Part shown: positions 50,922 to 60,371 of the stretch, in pieces | Layout of the letters: each line of letters opens with the position of its first letter | How positions within the stretch are numbered: the first letter of the stretch is position 1 | Assembly: GCA_023382795.1 (NCBI GenBank) | Contig: JAHDWT010000001.1 | Location: forward strand, 1 to 64,000 | DNA length: 64,000 nucleotides | Direction of reading: 5' to 3' | From: Candidatus Babelota bacterium | GTDB lineage: Bacteria; Babelota; Babeliae; Babelales; Vermiphilaceae | Translations under genes and position numbers: made by a program | Notes under the pieces: model-generated | Told to the model about the DNA's origin: nothing | Databases searched by the model: none | What the model saw: the letters and a program-made list of their open reading frames with translations, nothing else

Positions 50922-52532
50922 TTGCGCAATTCAATAGAGACGCGCGTTGGCATATTCGTGCTGCTTGCGCTTGGCATATTTACTTATATGGGAATTCAGG
51001 TTGGAGCATTACGATTTGATCGAGCTCGTTATGCACTTTACCGAATATATTTTAAAGATATCTCTGGGGTATCTCGTAAAGCCGAAGTTAAAATAGCCGG
51101 CGTTAAGGTAGGTTGGATAGAATCTGTGAGTCTCATCCCGGATCATGAGATGACGGTTGAAGCAAATGTCATGATTTCACGTGATTATTCACTCTATGCT
51201 GATTCATATGCCATCGTACGCCAAGATGGATTACTGGGACCAAAATATCTCGAAATTATTCCCGGTGATCCTCTGACTAAAAAATTAAGTCCTGGAGACG
51301 CCCTCCCACGACCAAGCAGAGCTCCGGTACAAATGGATGAAGTATTACAAAAAGTAAAAACAATTGCATCCAACATAGAATCAATCACTGATTCGGTTAA
51401 TGATGTACTAGGCGGCGTTCGTGGTAAAGAACAATTACACGACATGATGGAAAATTTAAAATCAACAGCGGAGCGCTTGGCTTCCTTCTCTGAATCCATC
51501 GACCGTGCTATCGGCCGCAATGATGAAAACATAGATAATCTCTTTGCACTTGGTGCTGACATGAGAAGGCTGGCAGAAAAGATTGAAACGCAAGTTGTAC
51601 CAGCAGTGCGCTCAGGAGCAGACAAAGTTGCTCAAGTGCTTGACCGTGACTTTGACCGTATTGCATCAACACTAGAATCGGCAGCAGAATCATTTGAGGA
51701 CACCGCTGCCCATGCACGTGATGGACTTCAAAGTATTAATTCTGTGATGGGTAAAATTGATGAAGGAAAAGGACTTCTTGGCAAGCTTATCAATGAAGAT
51801 GATACGTATCGAGACATCAAAGTTGCCGCACAGGGACTTAAAAATTACTTCGCCAAAATCGACCGCATGCAAATTGTCTTTGATGCACACGTAGAAAGCA
51901 TGCAGCGCCCCGCTGAAAATTATAAATTTGAAGATGCAAAAGGATATTTTGATATTCGTATTCATCCTAATGATGATTATTTCTATCTCGTGCAACTTGT
52001 TTCTTCTGAGCGAGGATTTGTTAAACGCAAAGAAACATTCCGAGAATATACGGATGAAAAATGTGAACCCGTTAATCCAGATACCCTAGATCTGACTGAT
52101 CGAGATAAGCTGCGTTTTATCTACGCGAAAAAACAAGAGCGTTTTTATCGGGGATCCATCCGCTTCGGTCTTCAATTTGGTAAACTCTTTGATGACGTTG
52201 CGGTACGTTTTGGTATTTTTGATAATACTGTTGGTATTGGTATCGATTATGACATTCCATTTAAATCTGAAAAATTCAGATGGGTCACCAGTATAGAAGC
52301 ATTTGACTTCACTGGCTGGAACAGATTGGATGATCGCCGGGTACACATAAAATGGATCAACCGTGTCTACATGTTCAGAAATCTTTATGTAACATTCGGT
52401 GCGGATGACTTTGTAAGTAAGCACAATGCGAGCGCATTCTTTGGTGTTGGTATCCGGTTTGGTGACAGTGATGTCAAATATTACTTACCAAATCTAAGTG
52501 GTGTCGGCTCACTTGGCGCAGCAATTGATTAA
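50922..52532 (+). CDS. MCE (MlaD-like) protein with a beta-rich C-terminal domain
   Basis: 536 residues from TTG 50922, with AAGGA 6 bases upstream. One N-terminal membrane helix (RVGIFVLLALGIFTYMGIQV) precedes the MCE domain (about 38-115: YRIYFKDISGVSRKAEVKIAGVKVGWIESV, ending RQDGLLGPKYLEIIPGD). A helical stretch (about 140-300) is typical of MCE needles. From about 345 the protein changes to amphipathic beta strands (for example SIRFGLQFGKLFDDVAVRFGIF, ASAFFGVGIRFGDSD) like an outer-membrane domain. MCE proteins ferry lipids between membranes. No MlaE/F partner is in the window. Confidence 0.85.
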   Translation: MRNSIETRVGIFVLLALGIFTYMGIQVGALRFDRARYALYRIYFKDISGVSRKAEVKIAGVKVGWIESVSLIPDHEMTVEANVMISRDYSLYADSYAIVRQDGLLGPKYLEIIPGDPLTKKLSPGDALPRPSRAPVQMDEVLQKVKTIASNIESITDSVNDVLGGVRGKEQLHDMMENLKSTAERLASFSESIDRAIGRNDENIDNLFALGADMRRLAEKIETQVVPAVRSGADKVAQVLDRDFDRIASTLESAAESFEDTAAHARDGLQSINSVMGKIDEGKGLLGKLINEDDTYRDIKVAAQGLKNYFAKIDRMQIVFDAHVESMQRPAENYKFEDAKGYFDIRIHPNDDYFYLVQLVSSERGFVKRKETFREYTDEKCEPVNPDTLDLTDRDKLRFIYAKKQERFYRGSIRFGLQFGKLFDDVAVRFGIFDNTVGIGIDYDIPFKSEKFRWVTSIEAFDFTGWNRLDDRRVHIKWINRVYMFRNLYVTFGADDFVSKHNASAFFGVGIRFGDSDVKYYLPNLSGVGSLGAAID

Positions 52533-52564
52533 GAAAGAACTACAAACCCTCTAAGGACAAATCA

Positions 52565-54343
52565 ATGCAATTTTTCGAACGCACGGCGTTTTGTGGACAG
52601 GTGAATGAAGCTCACTTGCAAAAGAAAATCACTCTGTGTGGATGGGTACATCGACGCAGAGATCATGGAAATTTAATATTTGTTGATCTGCGTGATCGCC
52701 AAGGATTAATGCAGGTAGTTTTTGATCCACAAGTCTCTACACAAGCACATAAAGTGGCAGAAGATTTGCGCTCAGAGTATGTCATTTGCGTCACTGGGGT
52801 TGTTGTCGACCGCATGCCTGGAACAATAAATAACGCTTTGGCAACCGGCAAATGGGAATTGCAAGCACAAACCCTTACCATCTTTAGCACCTCAAAAGCT
52901 CTACCATTTAGTATAGAAAATGCAGATGAGGTTGATGAAGAACTTCGCCTGAAATATCGCTATCTCGATTTACGTCGCTTCGACATGCAAAAGCGTTTGG
53001 CACTCCGACATAATGTTATTTTTGCTATGCGCGATTTCTTAAACCAAGAAGCTTTTTACGAAATCGAAACCCCTATTCTCACTCGCAACACTCCCGGTGG
53101 AGCACGCGAATTTTTGGTGCCTTCACGTATCACTCACGGCGCCCTCTATGCACTGCCACAATCTCCGCAACTATACAAGCAACTGTTGATCGTTGCTGGG
53201 TTTGAGCGTTATTTCCAAGTGGCACGCTGTTTTAGAGACGAAGATTTGCGATCTGATCGGCAACCAGAATTTACGCAACTCGATATTGAAATGTCCTTCA
53301 TCAAAGAAGGTGATATCCAAGATCTCATCGAACGCTTATTAGCACATCTTTGGAAAAAGATTCTTGGCAAAGAATTGACTATTCCATTTGAGCACATGGA
53401 TTATACCACCGCTTTTGCTCGCTACGGCTCCGACAAGCCTGACAATCGCTTTGAAATGCCAATTCATGATATAAGCTCACTACTTATCAACACAGAAATT
53501 AAATTCATAAAAAATGTACTCGATCTCGGTGGCAAAGTCGGCGCTCTTTGCGTTCCTAATACCGTGTTTACGCGCTCTGAATTAGACGGATGGGTCACCA
53601 AGGCACAAAAGTGCGGTGCAAAGGGACTTCTGTGGATACGCTTTAAAGAAGATGGTTCGCCAGATTCACCGATTGCTAAGTTCCTCGAGGCAGATTTTCT
53701 TAAACAGCTACAAACAATCATCAAAGAAGCTGGTCAGGCAAGCACCCTCTTTGTGGTAGCAGGCCCTTACCAAGAGGCGTGGGAAGTCTTAGGTCGATTA
53801 CGTCTTGCGCTTGCACAATCACTTAATATCATTCCGCAAAACGTATTTAACTTTTTATGGATCACCGATTTTCCACTTTTTGAATATGATGCTCAAACCA
53901 AACAATTAAAAGCAGCACATCACCCATTTACCGCACCTCAAGATGGTTGGGAGCACCAAAAGCCTCAGGACATGAAGGCCCGCGCGTATGACCTCGTACT
54001 GAACGGCAATGAAATTGGTGGTGGTTCAATTCGCATTCATGATGCTCACGTACAAAGAAAAATTTTTGAGCTCATTGGTCTTAGTGAACAAGCCGCCCAA
54101 GATAAATTTGGCTTCTTACTTGAAGCACAAGAATTTGGCTATCCACCAGACGGGGGCATTGCACTTGGTATTGATCGTTTAATCATGCTTCTTGCGGGTG
54201 TTGATTCAATTCGGGAAGTAATCGCATTTCCAAAAAATCAACGTGGCTTTGACCCTATGATGGAAACGCCAAGTGCCGTAGATGACACTATTTTAAAGGA
54301 ATATGGTTTACGCCTGTTGCCAACGATCAAAAAGAAAGAATAA
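52565..54343 (+). CDS. aspS: Aspartate--tRNA ligase, bacterial type
   Basis: 592 residues, as in E. coli (590), with AAGGA 7 bases upstream. The order is an OB-fold anticodon domain (1-105, CGWVHRRRDHGNLIFVDLRDR), the catalytic core with motif 2 FRDEDLRSDRQPEFTQLDIEMSF, the GAD insertion (about 290-420), and motif 3 GGIALGIDRLIMLLAG. His34 lies at the position that is His in non-discriminating enzymes and Leu in E. coli, so the enzyme may also charge tRNA-Asn, needing GatCAB. This is inferred from one position. Confidence 0.96.
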   Translation: MQFFERTAFCGQVNEAHLQKKITLCGWVHRRRDHGNLIFVDLRDRQGLMQVVFDPQVSTQAHKVAEDLRSEYVICVTGVVVDRMPGTINNALATGKWELQAQTLTIFSTSKALPFSIENADEVDEELRLKYRYLDLRRFDMQKRLALRHNVIFAMRDFLNQEAFYEIETPILTRNTPGGAREFLVPSRITHGALYALPQSPQLYKQLLIVAGFERYFQVARCFRDEDLRSDRQPEFTQLDIEMSFIKEGDIQDLIERLLAHLWKKILGKELTIPFEHMDYTTAFARYGSDKPDNRFEMPIHDISSLLINTEIKFIKNVLDLGGKVGALCVPNTVFTRSELDGWVTKAQKCGAKGLLWIRFKEDGSPDSPIAKFLEADFLKQLQTIIKEAGQASTLFVVAGPYQEAWEVLGRLRLALAQSLNIIPQNVFNFLWITDFPLFEYDAQTKQLKAAHHPFTAPQDGWEHQKPQDMKARAYDLVLNGNEIGGGSIRIHDAHVQRKIFELIGLSEQAAQDKFGFLLEAQEFGYPPDGGIALGIDRLIMLLAGVDSIREVIAFPKNQRGFDPMMETPSAVDDTILKEYGLRLLPTIKKKE

Positions 54344-54433
54344 CAACGAAGAATAGCGGTTTCTATTGCAAATTCTTGCGCGTTCCCGATACAGTAGACA
54401 GTAGTTTTTGCTTGGGATGTAAGGGGAAGCGCT

Positions 54434-55690
54434 ATGAAAATAACCAATGTTTTTGCTCGAGAAATCGTTAACAGTTCTGGATATCCTGCTTTAGAATGCG
54501 AATTAGTACTCGATGGGGAACTGCGTGTTGTAGCGTCAGTCCCTTCGGGAACTTCGCGTGGCTTTCATGAAGCACGTGAAATGTATGATGGCGGTAATCG
54601 CTTGATGGGCAAAGGGCTCCTCAACGCAATCAGTGTAATCGAACGCAACATAGCCCCACTTCTGCTGCATCAAGAACCAGATGTTTTTCAGATCGACATG
54701 AAAATGCTCGAAATGGATGCCACAAAAAATAAAGAGAAACTTGGTGGCAACGTTATGTTGGCTGTCAGTAGCGCAGTGCTCAAAGCGCAAGCATCCATGG
54801 AGCAGCTTGAGCCCTATGAGCTTATTGCTCATTTAATGGGAGTTGAAGAAGTCACACTCCCCTTTCCTCTTTTTAATATGATACATGGTGGTGTTCATGC
54901 TTCAAATAATCTATTCATCCAGGAATTTATGATTGTGCCTGCAGGACAACACACAGTGCGTTCCTGCGTAGAAGTCGGCATGACACTCTTTCATCTTTTA
55001 GAACAAGAATTACGCAAGCAAGGCAAGCATTTTTACGTAGGCATGGAAGGTGGTTTTACGGTTGATTTTGAAAGTGATTTTGAAGCGCTTGATTTGCTCA
55101 GCGGACTGGTACAAAAAGTAAATAGTACCTATGGTGCAACGTGCGCATTAGCGCTTGATGTTGCAGCATCGCAACTTTACAACCAAGAGCAAAGAATATA
55201 CCAATGGGGAGATAACAAATTTTCAACGCAAGATATGATTGAATTGTATGAAGGTTTAATCACTCATTATCCTATCTATTCCATAGAAGATGGATTGAGT
55301 GAATTTGATTGGGAAGGGTGGGCACTACTCAATGCACGTCTCGGTCACGTTGCGCAACTGGTTGCTGATGATCTAGTGGTCACGAATCCTGAGCGCATCT
55401 CCTACGGTATACAACGGAATACCTTTAATGCCGTGCTCATCAAACCAAATCAAATCGGTACTATCACTGAAACACTCCAAGCGGTACGCTTGTGTCAAGA
55501 ACACAGCATCAGTACCATTTTTTCACATCGGTCAGTAGAAACTGAAGATACGCTGCTTGTAGATCTTGCCGTTGGCACCAATGCAAGTCAGCTCAAAGCA
55601 GGAGGTTTGTTGCGCGCAGAACGAACCGCTAAATACAATCAGTTGTTACGCATTGAGGATCGCCTCACCAGCGACTTGCTGCTGCGCTAG
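54434..55690 (+). CDS. eno: Enolase, diverged
   Basis: 418 residues, slightly short for the family. The glycolytic step is 2-phosphoglycerate to phosphoenolpyruvate. Catalytic and metal residues appear to be kept: Glu in FIQEFMIV, Glu in GMEGGF, Asp in LALDVA, Glu in SIEDGL, Asp in VADDLV, Lys in LIKPNQIG, His in SHRSVET and Lys in QLKAGG. Several near-invariant residues are changed: SSG for SRG near the start, GGVHASNN for GGEHADNN, VGMEGG for VGDEGG, and SVET for SGET. It is either a fast-evolving working enolase or an enolase-like protein. GGGGAAG lies upstream. The last 45 bases overlap the secretin gene on the other strand. Confidence 0.88.
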   Translation: MKITNVFAREIVNSSGYPALECELVLDGELRVVASVPSGTSRGFHEAREMYDGGNRLMGKGLLNAISVIERNIAPLLLHQEPDVFQIDMKMLEMDATKNKEKLGGNVMLAVSSAVLKAQASMEQLEPYELIAHLMGVEEVTLPFPLFNMIHGGVHASNNLFIQEFMIVPAGQHTVRSCVEVGMTLFHLLEQELRKQGKHFYVGMEGGFTVDFESDFEALDLLSGLVQKVNSTYGATCALALDVAASQLYNQEQRIYQWGDNKFSTQDMIELYEGLITHYPIYSIEDGLSEFDWEGWALLNARLGHVAQLVADDLVVTNPERISYGIQRNTFNAVLIKPNQIGTITETLQAVRLCQEHSISTIFSHRSVETEDTLLVDLAVGTNASQLKAGGLLRAERTAKYNQLLRIEDRLTSDLLLR

Positions 55691-58189
55691 CAGTGGATTC
55701 ATCTCATCTTTCAATAATCTTTTAAGTTGATCGGCCCGAGAATCCTTATCTTGAGTTTCTTGCGCATGTGCTACTGTTTCGCTATCAGAAGATGTAGTTT
55801 TTTGATTCTGCGCACGAATTTCTGCCATCTGTTGGTTGTGTTCTGCTATTTTCCCTTTAGATGGCATTGCTGTCTTTTCAGAAACACGAGAAGTATCTTG
55901 AGACGATTCTATCGTTGCCTTAGGAGCATCAAATAGTTTCTCATCAATCTTAGTTTTTTGTAAAAATGCATCGACGCTTTCATGGGTATCTTCTGCGGTC
56001 TTAAAAAACCAACGGGTAATAGGATCGCGCATAGTATCAAAAAGCGTTCCTTCTTTTGCATATCCATGCGCTAGAGCAATATATTTTTCAGTATACTCGC
56101 TCATACCACCTCGCAAACGTGGTTGCACCATCGTTGGTCGTATAAATACGGTTAAATTATTGCGTGTATTTTCGGCGTTACGACGCTTAAACAACCAACC
56201 GATAATTGGAATGCGTTCTAACAACGGCGTATTACTTTGAGCTATAGCAGCCCGATCACGAATCAATCCCCCTAACGGTAGGATATCTCCTGAAAGAACC
56301 GCTGCTGACGTAATCATTGTACGCGTAACTCTATTTGCATCAGTCGCTGCCGAAGAGATAAATTCATTTATTTTCACTTCAACCTTCAAACTGATTGTTC
56401 CCCCTTCTTCGCTGATCAAAGGTGTAAGCTTTATTTCTAAATTTGCTTTAACAATGTCCTTCTTCACCGTAATTGCGCCTCCAGCGCTACCAACTGAATC
56501 ACCATCAACAATACGATCTTCACCGATAGAAACGGTAGCTTGCTTATTATTGGTTGCCACAACATGCGGATGTGAAAGAATTTTTGTTTGGCCGTAGCTT
56601 TGCAATACCTGCAAAATATCCCACACACTACCATCTTTATCGCTTATCGTAATTGCAGTTGATCCAGGTGTTAGACCAGCAAGCATATTAACATCTACCA
56701 CACTACTTCCACTATAATGATTAAATTTTGCAAGATCTGCGGCGATCGAACTTTGCGAGGGAGGTAATGCCGGTGTTTGTAGATTAGTTGCAACCTCTCC
56801 TGGCGTAATTTGAGCGCTCTGGAATTCTACGGCACCATTACTATTGCCAATTTTGAAAAGCGGTATTGCCTTAGGATTACGCATCATATTGCCAAGCGTA
56901 CGATTGTCTCTCATGGTTAGATCGACAATCAAAACTTCTATAATTACCGTTGCTTGTGGTGTATCGAGTTGTTCAATAAGTTTTTTGATCTGGTTCCAAT
57001 CATCATTACGCGCTGCAATAATAAGGTGATTGCTCCCAAAGTATTCAGCACTTCCCAGTGCTCCTGATTTACGCGGCTTATCGGTAGTGATAATAACTCC
57101 CTCGAAATAGCGCTCTGAACCGGTTGCTCCTGCCGTACCTGTCTTTGCCTGTCCTGTTCCTTCTGCAGATGCAGATTTTACAATACCCTCTAATACTGGA
57201 GCAAACGTATTTGCATCTAGATATTGTAATTGGTAGGTATGAATAATGGATTTCCCCGATCCCAAATCAACATCTATTTCTTTGCGAATAAAGTCTTTAA
57301 CCCGATCTATGGCTTGCCGTGTACCGAGGACAAATAATCGGTTCGTACGAGGCTCTGGTATAATGCGTGTACCCTGTGGAAAATAAAATGCTTCTCCAGG
57401 CCTACGAACATTAAATCGAGTACGTGGATCGGTTACAGCCAGAATACTTTTATTAAATAAATCCGCAATGGCGTCTGCCTGCGTATAATTTAGCTGTATA
57501 GCATCAAATGATTCTTGAAAGCCTGGATGATCAAGTTCTTTAATGACTTTCATGGCACTTCGAACACTATTTGCATTGTCATTGATGATGATCGCATTCG
57601 AAAATTGTTCATAGAGCACCAGAGTATTCTGTGACAAAAGTTCTTTGAGGATACCATCCAACTCACTTTGCTTTTCTGCACCTGAAATAGGAACTTTTAT
57701 ATAGCTTAAATAATAAATATAGGTAATTCTTTTTTCAAAATCTGGTAATTGTTCTGGCTCCATACCTATATAGATTGGCGCAGGATCACGCGTAATGCCA
57801 GCCGTATTCTTAATAATGGTATAAGCGCCATTTTTTTCGATCATACTATACCCTGCCACATTGAGTAATGTGTAGAGCAGCTGCCACGCCTGGGTAAGCG
57901 TTACCTGCTCAGTCATATGCAAAACTACTTTAGCAGTTAATGCGTTGGTACCTATTGGTAATATGACATTGACGCCTTTTTCCGCCGCGAGCATATTCAC
58001 AATATCAACAAGATCAATCGCATCAAAATCAAATTTTATTGATTTTTCTCGACGATGCTTCTTTGCAGAACCCCTGTGATTGAGGGCAAGCTGCTCCTGA
58101 GTACTTGATGCTGCTTGTTCATGTATAGCCTGTAGATGTGGCGTATACCATACGAGACTACATATAACCACTAGAAACTTTTTATGCAT
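55646..58189 (-). CDS. Secretin (GspD-like), second copy
   Basis: 847 residues from ATG 58189, AGGA 7 bases upstream. The signal peptide is MHKKFLVVICSLVWY to LQA. An N0-like domain (KFDFDAIDLVDIVNMLAAEKGVNVILP near 52) precedes N1/N2-type KH repeats (AIIINDNANSVRSAMKVIKELD; RLFVLGTRQAIDRVKDFI; LIIAARNDDWNQIKKLIEQLD). The C-terminal secretin barrel has VWDILQVLQSYGQTKILSHPHV, LPLGGLIRDR and LLERIPIIGWLFKRR. A tail of about 150 residues after the barrel is charged and probably disordered. It is similar in layout to the first secretin of the same operon. Confidence 0.9.
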   Translation of the reverse strand: MHKKFLVVICSLVWYTPHLQAIHEQAASSTQEQLALNHRGSAKKHRREKSIKFDFDAIDLVDIVNMLAAEKGVNVILPIGTNALTAKVVLHMTEQVTLTQAWQLLYTLLNVAGYSMIEKNGAYTIIKNTAGITRDPAPIYIGMEPEQLPDFEKRITYIYYLSYIKVPISGAEKQSELDGILKELLSQNTLVLYEQFSNAIIINDNANSVRSAMKVIKELDHPGFQESFDAIQLNYTQADAIADLFNKSILAVTDPRTRFNVRRPGEAFYFPQGTRIIPEPRTNRLFVLGTRQAIDRVKDFIRKEIDVDLGSGKSIIHTYQLQYLDANTFAPVLEGIVKSASAEGTGQAKTGTAGATGSERYFEGVIITTDKPRKSGALGSAEYFGSNHLIIAARNDDWNQIKKLIEQLDTPQATVIIEVLIVDLTMRDNRTLGNMMRNPKAIPLFKIGNSNGAVEFQSAQITPGEVATNLQTPALPPSQSSIAADLAKFNHYSGSSVVDVNMLAGLTPGSTAITISDKDGSVWDILQVLQSYGQTKILSHPHVVATNNKQATVSIGEDRIVDGDSVGSAGGAITVKKDIVKANLEIKLTPLISEEGGTISLKVEVKINEFISSAATDANRVTRTMITSAAVLSGDILPLGGLIRDRAAIAQSNTPLLERIPIIGWLFKRRNAENTRNNLTVFIRPTMVQPRLRGGMSEYTEKYIALAHGYAKEGTLFDTMRDPITRWFFKTAEDTHESVDAFLQKTKIDEKLFDAPKATIESSQDTSRVSEKTAMPSKGKIAEHNQQMAEIRAQNQKTTSSDSETVAHAQETQDKDSRADQLKRLLKDEMNPLLAQQQVAGEAILNA

Positions 58190-58198
58190 ACGCAAATC

Positions 58199-58762
58199 CT
58201 ATTCCGATGTCGCCGTACGTGGCTGTAATGTTGCTATGGTCAATGAAACATCTATGGTACGAGGCACTTTAGTTGAACGCGTAATTTCAAGCGCCTTGGT
58301 ATAAATGCGTTTATTTTGCTCTATGATGTTCAGCAATTCAGTAAGCTGCTTCATGGTAATTTCAGCAAATTTTACGCTCAAGACACTTTCACGGTAATTG
58401 TCATCCAACACTACTTGTGTGGCTGTCTCTTCTTTTTTGTTGGTAGCGATACCGAGCAAATCCAATTTTTCATCCAAATAGCCACCTATTTTGAATGCTT
58501 CATCTTCTGCCAATATAGCATTGACCTCAGTACGCTGTTGTTTAACGTGTTCTATACGTCGTAGAATAGATTGCACGCGACTAGATCTTAAATCATTAAT
58601 TTCTTCTAGCTCACTTTGTAATGACTGTATCGTACGATGCACATAATACAGACCTGCTCCTGCCAAAAGAAGCGTCCCCACAACACTTACTATAATATAT
58701 CTATATACCTTAGCGCGCTCGAGCGTATCAAAATATGCATATAATTTCTGTATAAATTGCAT
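58199..58762 (-). CDS. GspM/PilO-like inner-membrane protein
   Basis: 187 residues from ATG 58762, GGAGGGG 6 bases upstream. A short cytoplasmic start, one membrane helix (about 22-40), a coiled coil (TIQSLQSELEEINDLRSS) and a small C-terminal domain form the GspM/PilO layout. The sequence itself is too diverged to name by motif; the place directly after the GspL-like gene supports it. It would bind GspL and stabilise the inner-membrane platform. Confidence 0.7.
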   Translation of the reverse strand: MQFIQKLYAYFDTLERAKVYRYIIVSVVGTLLLAGAGLYYVHRTIQSLQSELEEINDLRSSRVQSILRRIEHVKQQRTEVNAILAEDEAFKIGGYLDEKLDLLGIATNKKEETATQVVLDDNYRESVLSVKFAEITMKQLTELLNIIEQNKRIYTKALEITRSTKVPRTIDVSLTIATLQPRTATSE

Positions 58763-58763
58763 A

Positions 58764-60371
58764 CTATTCCCCTCCATTTTTTGCGAGCGTAATCCGCATA
58801 GTAAAATCTGTTTTTTCTTGAGGTTCTATTGAACTAAATAAGGGAGATTGCTTGAGATCTTTTTCTAGTTTTCGTAATGCATCGTAATCTTTGACACGTG
58901 CTTTGAGCGTGAGTATGCCTCTGCTAATATCAAGACGATCAACCACGAGTCCTAGTCCTTCTTTGTCTAATGCATGTAATGCAAGAAGATATTTTAAGAA
59001 TGATGACCGAGCTTGACCAGAAAATGCAAACCACATCTGTTCTTCTTTTTTAACCTTTTCTTCTGCAGAAACGATCAGTTCTTCTAGGTCATTGTCTTGC
59101 GATAACACAAAATGTTGCTTTAGAGCACGAATAATTTCCTGTTGCGAGGTTTGAATTTCATGAGACAATAATCGCGTTCTTTGCCAGTAATTAAACCCTA
59201 AAATACCAACCAACAACACCGTAAGAACACCTCCAACTGCTAACTGCTGAACAAACGTACGTGTATCAGTAATAACAAATTCCTTTTGTCTTAGATTACT
59301 TTGTTCTGTAAGCGAAGAAGGCAGCGCATTAGCAAGGCTCTGCGCAAACGAATTGTGTATAATAGATGGCAGCTTATTTTTGATCACCTGACTAGTAAAC
59401 AGCCCATTGAATTCAAACGATTCACAGCGAACACCAGTAAACTGAGTCATAAAACGTTCAATGTTTTTAATAACAGCACCATCACCAATCAGTACTATAA
59501 GCTCTAAGCGCTCAGTATCTTTGCTTGAAAATGACGTGAGGGTGAATTGAATTTCTTGCACAAAGTCCGACATAATCTTGTTTATTGATTCACTATAGGC
59601 AAGATCATTATTTGGTTCAAGACCAAATCGCTGAAGAAGATCAAATGATTCAGCGATTGATATAGAAAGATCTTGATGCACTTGTTTAGCGAAATAATTC
59701 ATGCCACGCGGCAATGACCGAATCATGCGTAGCTGGCGGTTAAAAATATACGCGATGGTGGTATGCGTAAATCCCATGTCAACAAGAGCTACACCACCCA
59801 TGTGTTTCTGATATGTTGGGACGCGTTCATAAAGTGCATACAAATTAAACATGTCAACGGTAACAACCTCAGGATCTATGCCCGCTTGCGCAAGCATATC
59901 AAGATGCTGGATAACATGGTGCTTTTGCACTGCTGCAACAAGAACTTCACTTGACGAATCTTCAGGATGTATTTTGGTAATAATAAAATCTACCAGTGCA
60001 TCAGAAGCTGCAAATGGCAACAATGGCTCAATCTCATAATTGATAATCATTGCAATTTTTTCACGATCAACAAAAGGTAACCGCAATGTTTTGAATACCA
60101 TCAAGTTGCTTGGAAGTGCCGTATGAATAACACATTTTTTGTGTGCTTGCCCCATAATGACGCGAAGAGCTTCTACAATTTTTTCTTGATTTGATGGAGT
60201 AGTTCCATTTTCTACAGCTTCCTGAAAAACTTTCTCTGTGGTTATCGTCCTACCACGTAGCATAACTTGAATCGCGCGGACATGACTCTTACCAATGTCT
60301 AACCCCAAGACACGTTTACTCACGAGATAGTAAGAACCAATTTTTTCCGGTATTAAAACATTTTTTAACAT
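58764..60371 (-). CDS. GspL/PilM-PilN-like assembly protein
   Basis: 535 residues. The N-terminal actin-like part begins VLGLDIGKSHVRAIQV near 21-36, with ALPSNLMVFKTLRLPFVDREKIAMIINYEIEPLLPF and VALVDMGFTHTTIAYI, as in PilM. A membrane helix follows at about 375-395 (VGGVLTVLLVGILGFNYW), then a coiled coil and a C-terminal ferredoxin-like domain (LDISRGILTLKARVKDYDAL). This is the PilM-plus-PilN arrangement of GspL. It overlaps the first secretin gene by 7 bases. It would bind GspE and GspM. Confidence 0.85.
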   Translation of the reverse strand: MLKNVLIPEKIGSYYLVSKRVLGLDIGKSHVRAIQVMLRGRTITTEKVFQEAVENGTTPSNQEKIVEALRVIMGQAHKKCVIHTALPSNLMVFKTLRLPFVDREKIAMIINYEIEPLLPFAASDALVDFIITKIHPEDSSSEVLVAAVQKHHVIQHLDMLAQAGIDPEVVTVDMFNLYALYERVPTYQKHMGGVALVDMGFTHTTIAYIFNRQLRMIRSLPRGMNYFAKQVHQDLSISIAESFDLLQRFGLEPNNDLAYSESINKIMSDFVQEIQFTLTSFSSKDTERLELIVLIGDGAVIKNIERFMTQFTGVRCESFEFNGLFTSQVIKNKLPSIIHNSFAQSLANALPSSLTEQSNLRQKEFVITDTRTFVQQLAVGGVLTVLLVGILGFNYWQRTRLLSHEIQTSQQEIIRALKQHFVLSQDNDLEELIVSAEEKVKKEEQMWFAFSGQARSSFLKYLLALHALDKEGLGLVVDRLDISRGILTLKARVKDYDALRKLEKDLKQSPLFSSIEPQEKTDFTMRITLAKNGGE

